15,460 nucleotides of DNA from NCBI GenBank assembly GCA_030691295.1, contig JAUYEQ010000612.1, positions 1-15,460 on the forward strand, given 5' to 3'. The notes below the pieces were generated by a model, which made no database searches, was not told the origin of the DNA, and saw nothing but the letters and a program-made list of their open reading frames with translations. Both the position numbers and the translations under genes were made by a program. Positions 6,546 to 12,579 of this stretch are shown piece after piece (within the stretch, counting starts at the first letter, position 1; each line of letters opens with the position of its first letter). The DNA comes from Bacteroidota bacterium (GTDB taxonomy: Bacteria; Bacteroidota; Bacteroidia; Bacteroidales; Prolixibacteraceae).

Positions 6546-7027
6546 ACTACCATCTCCATTTTACCAATGTAATTTTTCAGGAAAACCCGGGCACGGTATA
6601 TGTAAACCTTTACCTGGGCTTCGCTTAACGAGGTAACATCCCCAATTTCCTTATACGAGTATCCTTCGTAGTCGCGCAATAAAATAACAGTCCGCTGTAT
6701 TTCGGGCAAGCGTTTTACTGCTTCGTTCAGTACTTCTTTCAGATCAGAATATTGTTCATCGTGCACATCTTCCGGAATCTGGTAATCTTCCATGTAAGTC
6801 TGCCGTTTTTCTTTCCGCAGAACATCAATCATGGTGTGATAAGCCGTGGTGAATAAATACGACTTCACTTTTTCCGAATTCACATTTTCGGCGTTTCGCC
6901 ACAATTTTTCGTAACTATCCTGAACAATGTCGCGCGCACGCTCCTCGTCCCTGATGTTTTTCAGGATAAAACGGAAAACATTGTCCGAATACAAATCAAC
7001 CGCCTGGTTGTATTCTTTTACATTCAT
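6542..7027 (-). CDS. ECF RNA polymerase sigma factor
   Basis: The 161-residue protein has a region 2 (about 12-75) with VDLYSDNVFRFILKNIRDEERARDIVQDSYEKLW and the promoter-melting/DNA-contact segment YLFTTAYHTMIDVLRKEKR. Region 4 (about 100-155) reads LPEIQRTVILLRDYEGYSYKEIGDVTSLSEAQVKVYIYRARVFLKNYI, the helix-turn-helix for -35 recognition. Region 3 is absent, as in other ECF factors. Its last four bases overlap the anti-sigma-like gene's ATG. It begins 44 bases after the upstream protease gene stops, with no clear TAnnTTTG box in that gap. It may be read from the protease transcript or from an ECF-type promoter that I cannot recognise. Confidence 0.92.
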   Translation of the reverse strand: MNVKEYNQAVDLYSDNVFRFILKNIRDEERARDIVQDSYEKLWRNAENVNSEKVKSYLFTTAYHTMIDVLRKEKRQTYMEDYQIPEDVHDEQYSDLKEVLNEAVKRLPEIQRTVILLRDYEGYSYKEIGDVTSLSEAQVKVYIYRARVFLKNYIGKMEMVV

Positions 7028-7071
7028 TCTGATCTACTTACCTGTTTTTAAAGAGTAAGACGAACAGCTTT

Positions 7072-8706
7072 TCATTTTGTTACAGTTACCGAAGATTTTT
7101 CCTGAATTGGGATTTTGGATTTTTCGATTGCCTCAAGAAGCACATTGTCAATATTTTTAATGATCGGAAAGAAACCTTCATCGCCAAGTATATTACGGGC
7201 AATATAGGCTTTTACCTGTGTATCTATTATTTTGGCAGAAGTTTTCAAATCGCCATTGCTGGCTTTGATCCCTTTTTGAGCAGCAAAAGTCACAAATTGA
7301 TTCAGAACGTCCTTGTTCTTGAAATACGTTTCAAAATCCCTGGAATTGGTCAGTTTTGAAAGAATTTTCCGGTTCGAATCGGCAAAATCCAGCGCAAACT
7401 GATATACCAGTCCTTTTTGTGTAATCTTTGAATAAAAGTCTGAAAAACCAAGCGTATCAGCCGGAATGAAAAAGTCGGGCATAATACCGCCGCCGCCATA
7501 AACAGTTCTTCCGGCCAAAGTGGTGTATTTCAGTGAATCGGAAAACTGAATGCTGTCGGCCTGCTGAAATTCACCATGAATGGCACGATCCATAATGTCT
7601 TTGTAATATTCATCGTTTCCCTTGTCGTAAGGTTTTTGTATCGATCGGCCGCTTGGCGTATAATAGCGGGCAACAGTCAGGCGGAGGGCGCTTCCATCCT
7701 TGAAAGGTATTTGTTCCTGAACCAATCCTTTTCCAAACGACCTGCGTCCTATTACCCAGCCCCGGTCGTTGTCCTGAATGGCGCCTGCAAATATTTCACT
7801 TGCCGAAGCTGAAAAATCATCGATCAGCACCACAACGCCTTTGTCTCGGTAGGTTCCGTTGCTGTCGGCATTAAAAGTTTTGCGGGGTTGAGAAAATCCC
7901 TGAGTGTAAACAATCAGTTCACCTTTGACCAGAAATTCATTTACCATCCTGATAACAGCATTCAAATATCCACCCGGATTTCCGCGCATATCAACAATAA
8001 CGGTTTTCATTCCAAGCTGATCAAGTTTTTTCATACCTTCCATAAATTCCTGATAGGTATGTTCGCCGAAGCGGCTTACTTTGATGTATCCAGTCGTTTC
8101 ATCAATCATGTAACTTACATCAACACTGTAAATTGGAATTTCTCCGCGGGTAATATTAAATTCAAACAGATCCTTAAAACCTTTGCGTTTGATGCCGACA
8201 TTTACCTTTGTTCCCTTTTCGCCCCGAAGTTTCGAAAGAACTTTTTCGTTTTTCAATCCGGCACCGGCAAGCAAGGTATCATTTACGGTAACAATCCGGT
8301 CGCCTGGCAGAATTCCTAATTTTGACGATGGTCCTCCGGAAATGACATCAACCACCATAACCGTGTCGTTCTGAATAGAAAACTGAACACCGATTCCTCC
8401 AAAATTTCCGCGCATTTCTTCTTCAACTCCAACCATCTCTTTTGGGGGAATATAAGAAGTATGCGGATCAAGATCCTTCAATAAAAGTGGAATTGCTTTT
8501 TCGACCAGTGAATCGGTCGAAACTGAATCGACGTAAGAATTTTTTATCAATTCAATCACTGCATCCATCTTGTTAAAACCCGACATTGAAAAAGATGGCT
8601 GATTGGCTCCTGAATTACGGGTCAATCTGTTTCCGATTAAAATGCCTGTAACAACTGCAATTGCCAGTAGCAAAGGAATATAAACTGAGAATTTTGAGTT
8701 TTTCAT
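7072..8706 (-). CDS. Carboxyl-terminal processing protease (peptidase S41A) with PDZ domain
   Basis: The 544-residue protein starts MKNSKFSVYIPLLLAIAVVTGILIG, an N-terminal membrane anchor or signal, so it acts in the periplasm. A short helical region with LLKDLDPHTSYIPP (about 75-88) precedes a PDZ domain (FGGIGVQFSIQNDTVMV...GILPGDRIVTVND, about 102-185). The S41 catalytic domain follows: VIVDMRGNPGGYL (236-248), the nucleophile in DDFSASASEIFAGAIQD (Ser301) and the general base in SFGKGLVQ (Lys326), the Ser/Lys dyad of Prc/CtpA. A C-terminal helical extension completes it. Such proteases trim or degrade envelope proteins from the C-terminus. The frame can be extended 9 codons to a GTG at 8733, but that lies inside an inverted repeat; the ATG at 8706 is chosen. 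It is followed by the ECF sigma gene. Confidence 0.93.
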   Translation of the reverse strand: MKNSKFSVYIPLLLAIAVVTGILIGNRLTRNSGANQPSFSMSGFNKMDAVIELIKNSYVDSVSTDSLVEKAIPLLLKDLDPHTSYIPPKEMVGVEEEMRGNFGGIGVQFSIQNDTVMVVDVISGGPSSKLGILPGDRIVTVNDTLLAGAGLKNEKVLSKLRGEKGTKVNVGIKRKGFKDLFEFNITRGEIPIYSVDVSYMIDETTGYIKVSRFGEHTYQEFMEGMKKLDQLGMKTVIVDMRGNPGGYLNAVIRMVNEFLVKGELIVYTQGFSQPRKTFNADSNGTYRDKGVVVLIDDFSASASEIFAGAIQDNDRGWVIGRRSFGKGLVQEQIPFKDGSALRLTVARYYTPSGRSIQKPYDKGNDEYYKDIMDRAIHGEFQQADSIQFSDSLKYTTLAGRTVYGGGGIMPDFFIPADTLGFSDFYSKITQKGLVYQFALDFADSNRKILSKLTNSRDFETYFKNKDVLNQFVTFAAQKGIKASNGDLKTSAKIIDTQVKAYIARNILGDEGFFPIIKNIDNVLLEAIEKSKIPIQEKSSVTVTK

Positions 8707-8719
8707 TTTTTCATTTTTA

Positions 8720-8785
8720 AACCACATAGGCACATAGAGAACATAGTTATTAATTTTTCTATGTGAACTGTGTGTCTATGTGGTT
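8720..8785. repeat. Imperfect inverted repeat with 27-bp arms between two genes
   Basis: The left arm (8720-8746, starting AACCACATAG) and the complement of the right arm (8759-8785) agree at 22 of 27 positions; the outer 10 pairs are perfect, and a 12-base AT-rich loop separates the arms. Each arm contains ACATAG repeats of its own. It fills most of the 98-base gap between the deaminase stop and the protease start. It has no long T-run directly after the stem on either strand, so it is not a textbook terminator. A REP-like dispersed palindrome is the more natural reading, unproven here. Confidence 0.7.
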
Positions 8786-8804
8786 ATTTTTAATGTGTTT
8801 TTAA

Positions 8805-9245
8805 TTAATCGTTCAAGTCAACCTGTATTACTTCAATATTTGCTTTTTTCAGCAAATCAATTCCATCGGCGATGTGGTAATTATCGTAAAAAACAACCCT
8901 TGTTATTCCGGCCTGGATAATCAGTTTAGAGCATTCCATACAGGGAGATGAAGTGACATACAAAGTTGCCCCTTCGCTGCTGTTGTTTGATTTCGCTACT
9001 TTGGTAATGGCATTTGCCTCGGCATGTAAAACGTATGGAAAGGTGCGGTTGTTTTCGTCCTCACAATTATTCACGAATCCGGAAGGGGTGCCATTGTACC
9101 CGTCAGAGATGATCATTTTGTCCTTTACCAGCAAAGCACCGACCTGCCTGCGCTTACAATACGAATTCTGAGCCCAGATCAGAGCCATTTTCAGGTATCG
9201 CTGATCGAGTAAAAATTGTTTGTTTTCCTTTTGCGTTGATTCCAT
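8805..9245 (-). CDS. Deoxycytidylate (dCMP) deaminase, ComEB/DCD-type
   Basis: The enzyme converts dCMP to dUMP, feeding dTMP synthesis. The 146-residue sequence has the zinc-dependent cytidine-deaminase fold motifs: HAEANAI (His74, with catalytic Glu76) and SSPCMECSKLI (zinc ligands Cys102 and Cys105). It also has the dCMP-deaminase-specific segments CKRRQVGALLV and DGYNGTPSGFVNNCED. The length is usual for bacterial dCMP deaminases. The frame stays open upstream to a TTG at 9281, but that TTG is the end of the TACTTTTG promoter box, so the ATG at 9245 is taken as the start. A terminator separates it from the upstream response-regulator gene. Confidence 0.93.
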   Translation of the reverse strand: MESTQKENKQFLLDQRYLKMALIWAQNSYCKRRQVGALLVKDKMIISDGYNGTPSGFVNNCEDENNRTFPYVLHAEANAITKVAKSNNSSEGATLYVTSSPCMECSKLIIQAGITRVVFYDNYHIADGIDLLKKANIEVIQVDLND

Positions 9246-9278
9246 GCCTTTAATTTTCAATTCAGATTCAATTTGGCT

Positions 9279-9286
9279 CAAAAGTA
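9279..9286 (-). promoter_or_regulatory. Bacteroidota -7 box for the dCMP deaminase gene
   Basis: On the minus strand this is TACTTTTG, an exact TAnnTTTG match, 33 bases before the ATG at 9245. No clear -33 TTTG is seen. Its last three bases are the TTG that would start a 12-residue-longer product, which argues against that longer start. Confidence 0.55.
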
Positions 9287-9322
9287 ATCATTGATGTGTA
9301 TATGTTGGAGTAAACACATTAC

Positions 9323-9358
9323 AAAAAACGTCCATCTTAATTCAGATGAACGTTTTTG
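9323..9358 (-). terminator. Rho-independent terminator after the response-regulator gene
   Basis: The two 14-base arms, 9324-9337 and 9344-9357, pair at 13 of 14 positions (AAAAACGTTCATCT against AGATGGACGTTTTT on the minus strand) around a 6-base loop, ending in a run of T. It lies 20 bases past the stop of the 9378-9755 gene. The A-run on the opposite side means it could also act in the plus direction, but no plus-strand gene precedes it. Confidence 0.85.
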
Positions 9359-9377
9359 ATATGATTATATTCTTTGA

Positions 9378-9755
9378 TCAATGTTTTAGAAATTTTTCGG
9401 CAATGTACAGTAGATCCTTTGACTTAATGGGTTTTGCCAGATAATCATCGCATCCGGCATTCAGTGCTTTTTCGCGGTCGTCAGACATTGCAAATGCAGT
9501 TTGAGCAACCACCGGAAGATTCGGATATTTTTTCTTGAGTATCTTAGTTGCTTCGTATCCATTCATTTCCGGCATTTGAAGATCCATAAAAACAAGGTCC
9601 ATTGTTTCAACTTTATCGCAAATTTCAACTGCTTCGATGCCATTTTTTGCCCAGAAAACGTTCGCATTCAGCTTGCTTAAAACAGCTTTCAAGTATAGAA
9701 AATTCGACTCAACATCCTCTGCTATCAGTACGTTCGGGTTCTTCTTTTCGCTCAT
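9378..9755 (-). CDS. Single-domain response regulator (receiver domain only)
   Basis: The 125-residue protein is one complete CheY-like receiver domain and nothing else. The acidic pair is in IAEDVESN (Glu13, Asp14), the phosphoacceptor Asp58 is in LVFMDLQMPEMNGYEA, the switch Thr86 is in VVAQTAF, and Lys108 is in DYLAKPI. The sequence most resembles the receiver domains of hybrid histidine kinases. No histidine kinase or output domain is encoded nearby, so its phosphodonor and target are unknown. The frame extends 11 codons upstream to an ATG at 9788, but the -7 box at 9791-9798 would place the transcript start at or after that codon, so the ATG at 9755 is preferred. Confidence 0.92.
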   Translation of the reverse strand: MSEKKNPNVLIAEDVESNFLYLKAVLSKLNANVFWAKNGIEAVEICDKVETMDLVFMDLQMPEMNGYEATKILKKKYPNLPVVAQTAFAMSDDREKALNAGCDDYLAKPIKSKDLLYIAEKFLKH

Positions 9756-9790
9756 CTCTGAAAATCTTTGACAGGTACATTTTAACATAC

Positions 9791-9798
9791 CAAATGTA
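9791..9798 (-). promoter_or_regulatory. Bacteroidota -7 box for the response-regulator gene
   Basis: On the minus strand this is TACATTTG, an exact TAnnTTTG match, 35 bases before the ATG at 9755. The expected transcription start lies a few bases downstream, around 9784. A clear -33 element is not visible. Confidence 0.55.
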
Positions 9799-9874
9799 TT
9801 GAAACATTCTTTGAATAACTATTGTTTGAAAAAGATTTGTTGGTTTGGAAAAATCATTGGTTTCAGGAAGAGTT

Positions 9875-9903
9875 GTATAGGAAAAATCTGATTTTTTCTA
9901 TAC
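9875..9903. repeat. 29-bp near-perfect palindrome upstream of the toxin-antitoxin genes
   Basis: The arms GTATAGGAAAAATC (9875-9888) and GATTTTTTCTATAC (9890-9903) pair at 13 of 14 positions around one central base. The half-site core GGAAAAATC occurs again at 9847-9855 in the same orientation, 33 bases upstream. It sits in the 258-base gap between the response-regulator start and the antitoxin start, about 86 bases before the putative antitoxin -7 box. The stem is too AT-rich to be a convincing terminator; a protein-binding site is possible. The rest of this gap shows no recognisable gene. Confidence 0.65.
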
Positions 9904-9988
9904 GTTTTGTCTGACGCAAAAAAAGATAAGCTAATGAAGCCTTTTATAATCTGACCGCACAACCAGAACATATTTAAATTGATTGTTT

Positions 9989-9996
9989 TATCTTTA
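9989..9996 (+). promoter_or_regulatory. Probable -7 box for the toxin-antitoxin operon
   Basis: TATCTTTA differs from TAnnTTTG only in the last base and lies 18 bases before the antitoxin ATG. There is no clear -33 element. It is supported mainly by position. Confidence 0.4.
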
Positions 9997-10013
9997 CAAA
10001 AATTTACAACCAT

Positions 10014-10223
10014 ATGTCAACAGTAACAGTTAGAATAAGCAGCAAATCTAAAAGAGGCAAACATCTTATTGCATTGCTTTCGGACATGGCGAAGCAGGGT
10101 AATGATATTGAACTGGAAAACATTCCCAATGCCGAAACTGTAAAAGCTATTGAAGATGTAAGAAAAGGGAATGTAACTAAATGCGATAACGTTGCTGATT
10201 TAATGGCTAAGCTTAAAGCATGA
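10014..10223 (+). CDS. Antitoxin of a type II RelE/YafQ-class toxin-antitoxin pair
   Basis: The 69-residue protein starts MSTVTVRISSKSKRGKHLIALLSDMAK, a short strand plus helix consistent with a ribbon-helix-helix-like DNA-binding N-terminus. It ends NAETVKAIEDVRKGNVTKCDNVADLMAKLKA, the AET-x-x-AIE-(D/E)-x-R-x-G pattern seen in the toxin-binding tails of RelB/DinJ-family antitoxins. It is shorter than E. coli DinJ. In such pairs the antitoxin neutralises the toxin and represses its own operon. The stop overlaps the toxin start by 4 bases (ATGA at 10220-10223), giving tight translational coupling. The antitoxin call rests on the C-terminal motif and the partner. Confidence 0.85.
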   Translation: MSTVTVRISSKSKRGKHLIALLSDMAKQGNDIELENIPNAETVKAIEDVRKGNVTKCDNVADLMAKLKA

Positions 10224-10495
10224 TGTATAAACTTTCCTTTGGTACAAAGTTTAAGCGTGATTTTAAAACCATTCAAAATCGCGGTTATCCGATTGATCAG
10301 CTCGTTTCAGTTTTTGATCAACTTGAAAACAATGGAAAGCTACCGGCCATCTACCGCCCACATAAACTTTCAGGAAATTACGCTAATTGTTGGGAGTGTC
10401 ATATTCGTCCCGACTGGTTATTGATTTGGGAACAAGACGACATTGAAAAAGAAATTAAACTCACCAGAACCGGAACCCATTCCGATCTATTTTAA
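10220..10495 (+). CDS. YafQ-family toxin (RelE superfamily mRNA interferase)
   Basis: The 91-residue protein has the YafQ signature: YRPHKLSGNYANCWECHIRPDWLLIWE and the terminal LTRTGTHSDLF. His48, His61, Asp65, Trp66 and His87 correspond to the residues shown to matter in E. coli YafQ (His50, His63, Asp67, Trp68, His87). All catalytic positions are kept, so the toxin is predicted active as a ribosome-dependent mRNA endonuclease. It follows the antitoxin with a 4-base overlap; a second ATG directly after the first (10223) is an equally possible start. No terminator is seen immediately downstream. The next signal is the minus-strand terminator of the tRNA. Confidence 0.92.
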   Translation: MMYKLSFGTKFKRDFKTIQNRGYPIDQLVSVFDQLENNGKLPAIYRPHKLSGNYANCWECHIRPDWLLIWEQDDIEKEIKLTRTGTHSDLF

Positions 10496-10589
10496 GCAAA
10501 AAAGAACTTGATCAAGGCATCTTAAAGCCTCTAATATTCAAGCATTTCTATAAAAAACATCCATTTCTTTATAATGTATCGCCCTAAAA

Positions 10590-10624
10590 TAAAAAGAGCC
10601 ACCTGAAATTCAGACAGCTCTTTT
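10590..10624 (-). terminator. Terminator downstream of tRNA-Leu
   Basis: On the minus strand AAAGAGC pairs with GCTCTTT, and an inner TCTGAA/TTCAG arm extends the hairpin; a T-rich run follows. It lies directly past the tRNA 3' end. An A-run on the other side could let it stop plus-strand transcripts from the toxin-antitoxin genes as well. Confidence 0.75.
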
Positions 10625-10632
10625 GTTTTCAG

Positions 10633-10716
10633 TACCCGAAGCCGGAATCGAACCGGCACGATATTGCTATCACTGGATTTTGAGTCCAGCGCGTCTACCA
10701 ATTCCGCCATTCGGGC
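10633..10716 (-). tRNA. tRNA-Leu (anticodon CAA)
   Basis: The 84-base gene folds as a class II tRNA. The acceptor stem is GCCCGAA/TTCGGGT (closing G-U pair) with discriminator A; CCA is not encoded. The D arm contains GGAATTGGTAGACGC. The anticodon stem CTGGA/TCCAG carries the loop CTCAAAA, giving anticodon CAA, which reads UUG. A long variable arm (TGATAGCAATATCG) and the T arm GCCGGTTCGATTCCGGC complete it. The long variable arm and the anticodon agree on leucine. It has a canonical promoter at 10735-10764 and a terminator at 10590-10624, so it is a single-gene transcription unit. Confidence 0.96.
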
Positions 10717-10734
10717 TTGTTTGTAAACCGGCTG

Positions 10735-10764
10735 CAAAAATAATGGAAAATTCCTTTGAACAAA
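10735..10764 (-). promoter_or_regulatory. Promoter of tRNA-Leu (TTTG -33 / TATTTTTG -7)
   Basis: On the minus strand the -33 element TTTG (10764-10761) and the -7 box TATTTTTG (10742-10735) are separated by 18 bases, matching the Bacteroidota sigma-70 consensus. The -7 box ends 18 bases before the tRNA 5' end. This is the best two-element promoter in the window. Confidence 0.75.
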
Positions 10765-10853
10765 GCTTTTCAAACAATATTTTATCTTTTTCATTTTTGT
10801 AGAAGTTGCAAACATAAGTTTTGAGGAAATATAAGCAGATTTCAATTTTTTTA

Positions 10854-10861
10854 TACCTTTA
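10854..10861 (+). promoter_or_regulatory. Possible -7 box for the sigma/FecR/STN operon
   Basis: TACCTTTA matches TAnnTTTG except at the last base and lies 38 bases before the ATG at 10900. No -33 element is clear. An ECF-type autoregulatory promoter may exist here instead, but I cannot recognise one. Confidence 0.35.
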
Positions 10862-10899
10862 GCCAGATTCTCAAAATCGCCGCGTATAGCGCAGAACTT

Positions 10900-11499
10900 A
10901 TGGAATTGACCGACGAGAAAGAACTTTATCAAAGACTGAAAGAGGGAGACGAGCGTGCTTTTAACGACTTGTTTCGTAAATATTATTCTTCTATGTGCCA
11001 TTTTGCCCGTCAGTTTCTGAACGACAGCGAAATGGCCGAAGAGACCGTTCAGGATATGTTTGTGCGGATTTGGGAAAAGCGTGAATCGTTAAACATTGAA
11101 ACATCCGTTAAGCATTATCTATTCAGGTCAGTGCGCAATCAGTGCCTGAACCAAATCCAGCATCAAAAAATCAGGCAGCAATATGCCAGCATGGTAAAAG
11201 AAACTGCTCATCAGGATATCAATCCCGATCAGTACTATGTTGAAGTTGATCTGTTGAAACGAATTGAAAAAAGTATTGATTCGTTGCCGGCAAAACGCCA
11301 GGAGATATTCAGACTTAGCCGCGAACAGGGACTGAAGTATAAAGAAATTGCCGAAGAGCTAAACATATCAATAAAAACAGTAGAAGCACAAATGGGTTTG
11401 GCATTGAAACACTTACGCGAAGATTTAAAGGAATTCAGTCACCATTTAGTGACACTTTTTCTGCTTATGAAAAAATCAGGCGCAGGCAATAAGGGTTAA
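10900..11499 (+). CDS. ECF RNA polymerase sigma factor, FecI-like (Bacteroidota type)
   Basis: The 199-residue protein has region 2 (about 20-90: RAFNDLFRKYYSSMCHFARQFLNDSEMAEETVQDMFVRIWEKR, then HYLFRSVRNQCLNQI) and region 4 (about 128-180: IDSLPAKRQEIFRLSREQGLKYKEIAEELNISIKTVEAQMGLALKHLRE). The RNQCLN segment and the ISIKTVEAQMGLALKHLR helix-turn-helix are typical of the large Bacteroidota ECF group that pairs with FecR/DUF4974 anti-sigma factors. A tail rich in His, Leu, Lys and Gly (about 180-199) follows. It heads a four-gene operon, with FecR 28 bases downstream. Release of FecR inhibition should let it direct transcription of target genes, possibly including this operon. Confidence 0.94.
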   Translation: MELTDEKELYQRLKEGDERAFNDLFRKYYSSMCHFARQFLNDSEMAEETVQDMFVRIWEKRESLNIETSVKHYLFRSVRNQCLNQIQHQKIRQQYASMVKETAHQDINPDQYYVEVDLLKRIEKSIDSLPAKRQEIFRLSREQGLKYKEIAEELNISIKTVEAQMGLALKHLREDLKEFSHHLVTLFLLMKKSGAGNKG

Positions 11500-11527
11500 A
11501 CCTGTACATTAATGTCATTAAGGCAAT

Positions 11528-12559
11528 ATGAAACCAAATCACAACATAGAAGACGAAAAATGGGCATTACTGGCCATGTCGATTTACGACGATGACATGA
11601 AACTGACTGCCGAAGAAAAAAATAAGATTGCAGAAGAATTGCTTACCGATCAAAATGAGAAAGTTGAGCTTCTCGGGATGGTCGAAAAGGTTGATTTATA
11701 CTTTGATCTGAAAAAATACCCCGCTGAAAAAGCGTTGGAGAAAGTTCAGAATAAGATTCAGAAAAGATCACAAAGCAGTTTTAAAAGGGTTGTGAAATTA
11801 ATTTCGAATCCGCTGATGCGTTATGCTGCTGCGGTTTTGGTGGCCGTTTTGCTGTCGGTAGCCGGGTATGAAATGCTCACAAATAAAGCCGAATCGCCCA
11901 AAATACTTGAGATTTCATCAACCGATCAGGTTGTTAAATCGTTTGAATTACCCGATGGTACGCTGGTTAGCCTGAACAGCGATACACAATTGAAGTACCC
12001 GAAAAGATTCGGAAAAGAAAACCGCGAAGTTACCATTGAAGGAGAAGCATTTTTTGAAGTAAAACCCAATAAAAACAAACCTTTTATCATTCACGCCGGA
12101 AATGCACAGATTAAAGTTCTTGGTACCAGTTTTAATGTAAGTGCTTATCCCCGTGCAAGATTGGTAGAAGTTATCGTTGAAACCGGCAAAGTTCAGGTTT
12201 TGAATAAATTAACCGTAACTGAACAAACCAAAGAACTGATCCTTGATCCGGGCGATAAGGGAACACTGGTGTATTCTAGCAATGCATTGCTGAAAACAAC
12301 CAATCAGGATCCCAATTTTATGGCCTGGAAAACCAACAACCTGATTTTCAGGGCGACTTCGCTTAACGAAGTAATTCGCAATCTCGAGAAAGTTTACAAA
12401 GTAAACATCCGTTTAGCCGATCCTAAATTAAACGGACTTCTGCTCACTGCCCATTTCAACGATTATCCGCTTGATTTTATCCTGAAGGTAATCGAAACCA
12501 CTTTCCAAATGGAAGCACAAAAGATTGACGGGCAGTATATTTTAAAGGCAAAATCCTAA
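11528..12559 (+). CDS. FecR-type anti-sigma factor with DUF4974 domain
   Basis: The 343-residue protein has a cytoplasmic N-terminus (1-96) that should bind the neighbouring sigma factor and one membrane helix (about 97-115, LMRYAAAVLVAVLLSVAGY). A periplasmic FecR domain (about 136-236) contains the hallmarks ELPDGTLVSLNSDTQLKYP, REVTIEGEAFFEVK and IKVLGTSFNVSAYP. A C-terminal DUF4974 domain (about 270-340) reads LIFRATSLNEVIRNLEKVYKVNIRL...LTAHFNDYPLDFILKVIETTF. DUF4974 is related in pattern to STN modules. In characterised systems the periplasmic part receives a signal from the STN domain of an outer-membrane TonB receptor. Here the next two genes carry STN domains but are not receptors. 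No residues look missing. Confidence 0.94.
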   Translation: MKPNHNIEDEKWALLAMSIYDDDMKLTAEEKNKIAEELLTDQNEKVELLGMVEKVDLYFDLKKYPAEKALEKVQNKIQKRSQSSFKRVVKLISNPLMRYAAAVLVAVLLSVAGYEMLTNKAESPKILEISSTDQVVKSFELPDGTLVSLNSDTQLKYPKRFGKENREVTIEGEAFFEVKPNKNKPFIIHAGNAQIKVLGTSFNVSAYPRARLVEVIVETGKVQVLNKLTVTEQTKELILDPGDKGTLVYSSNALLKTTNQDPNFMAWKTNNLIFRATSLNEVIRNLEKVYKVNIRLADPKLNGLLLTAHFNDYPLDFILKVIETTFQMEAQKIDGQYILKAKS

Positions 12560-12579
12560 TTTTTATAATTTGAAATGCC

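Noticed and set aside
9819..10013. 64-codon minus-strand open frame ending in the toxin-antitoxin promoter region
   Set aside because: It covers the palindrome and the putative antitoxin promoter, has AT-driven composition (Phe/Lys/Ile/Asn) and no recognisable motif.
10004..10276. 90-codon open frame antisense to the antitoxin
   Set aside because: It is the opposite-strand shadow of two well-supported coupled genes.
10496..10716. tRNA-Leu as an integration site for a genomic island carrying the toxin-antitoxin genes
   Set aside because: I looked for a second copy of the tRNA 3' end (CCGGTTCGATTCCGGC) between 9756 and 10632 and found none; there is also no integrase in the window.
10531..11001. 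156-codon minus-strand open frame across the tRNA and the start of the sigma factor
   Set aside because: It contains the whole tRNA-Leu gene and a terminator and overlaps the ECF sigma start; the translation has no family-like pattern.
11509..11521. TTAATG-T-CATTAA inverted repeat between the sigma and FecR genes
   Set aside because: Six-base AT-rich arms can arise by chance, and nothing else nearby supports an operator or terminator.
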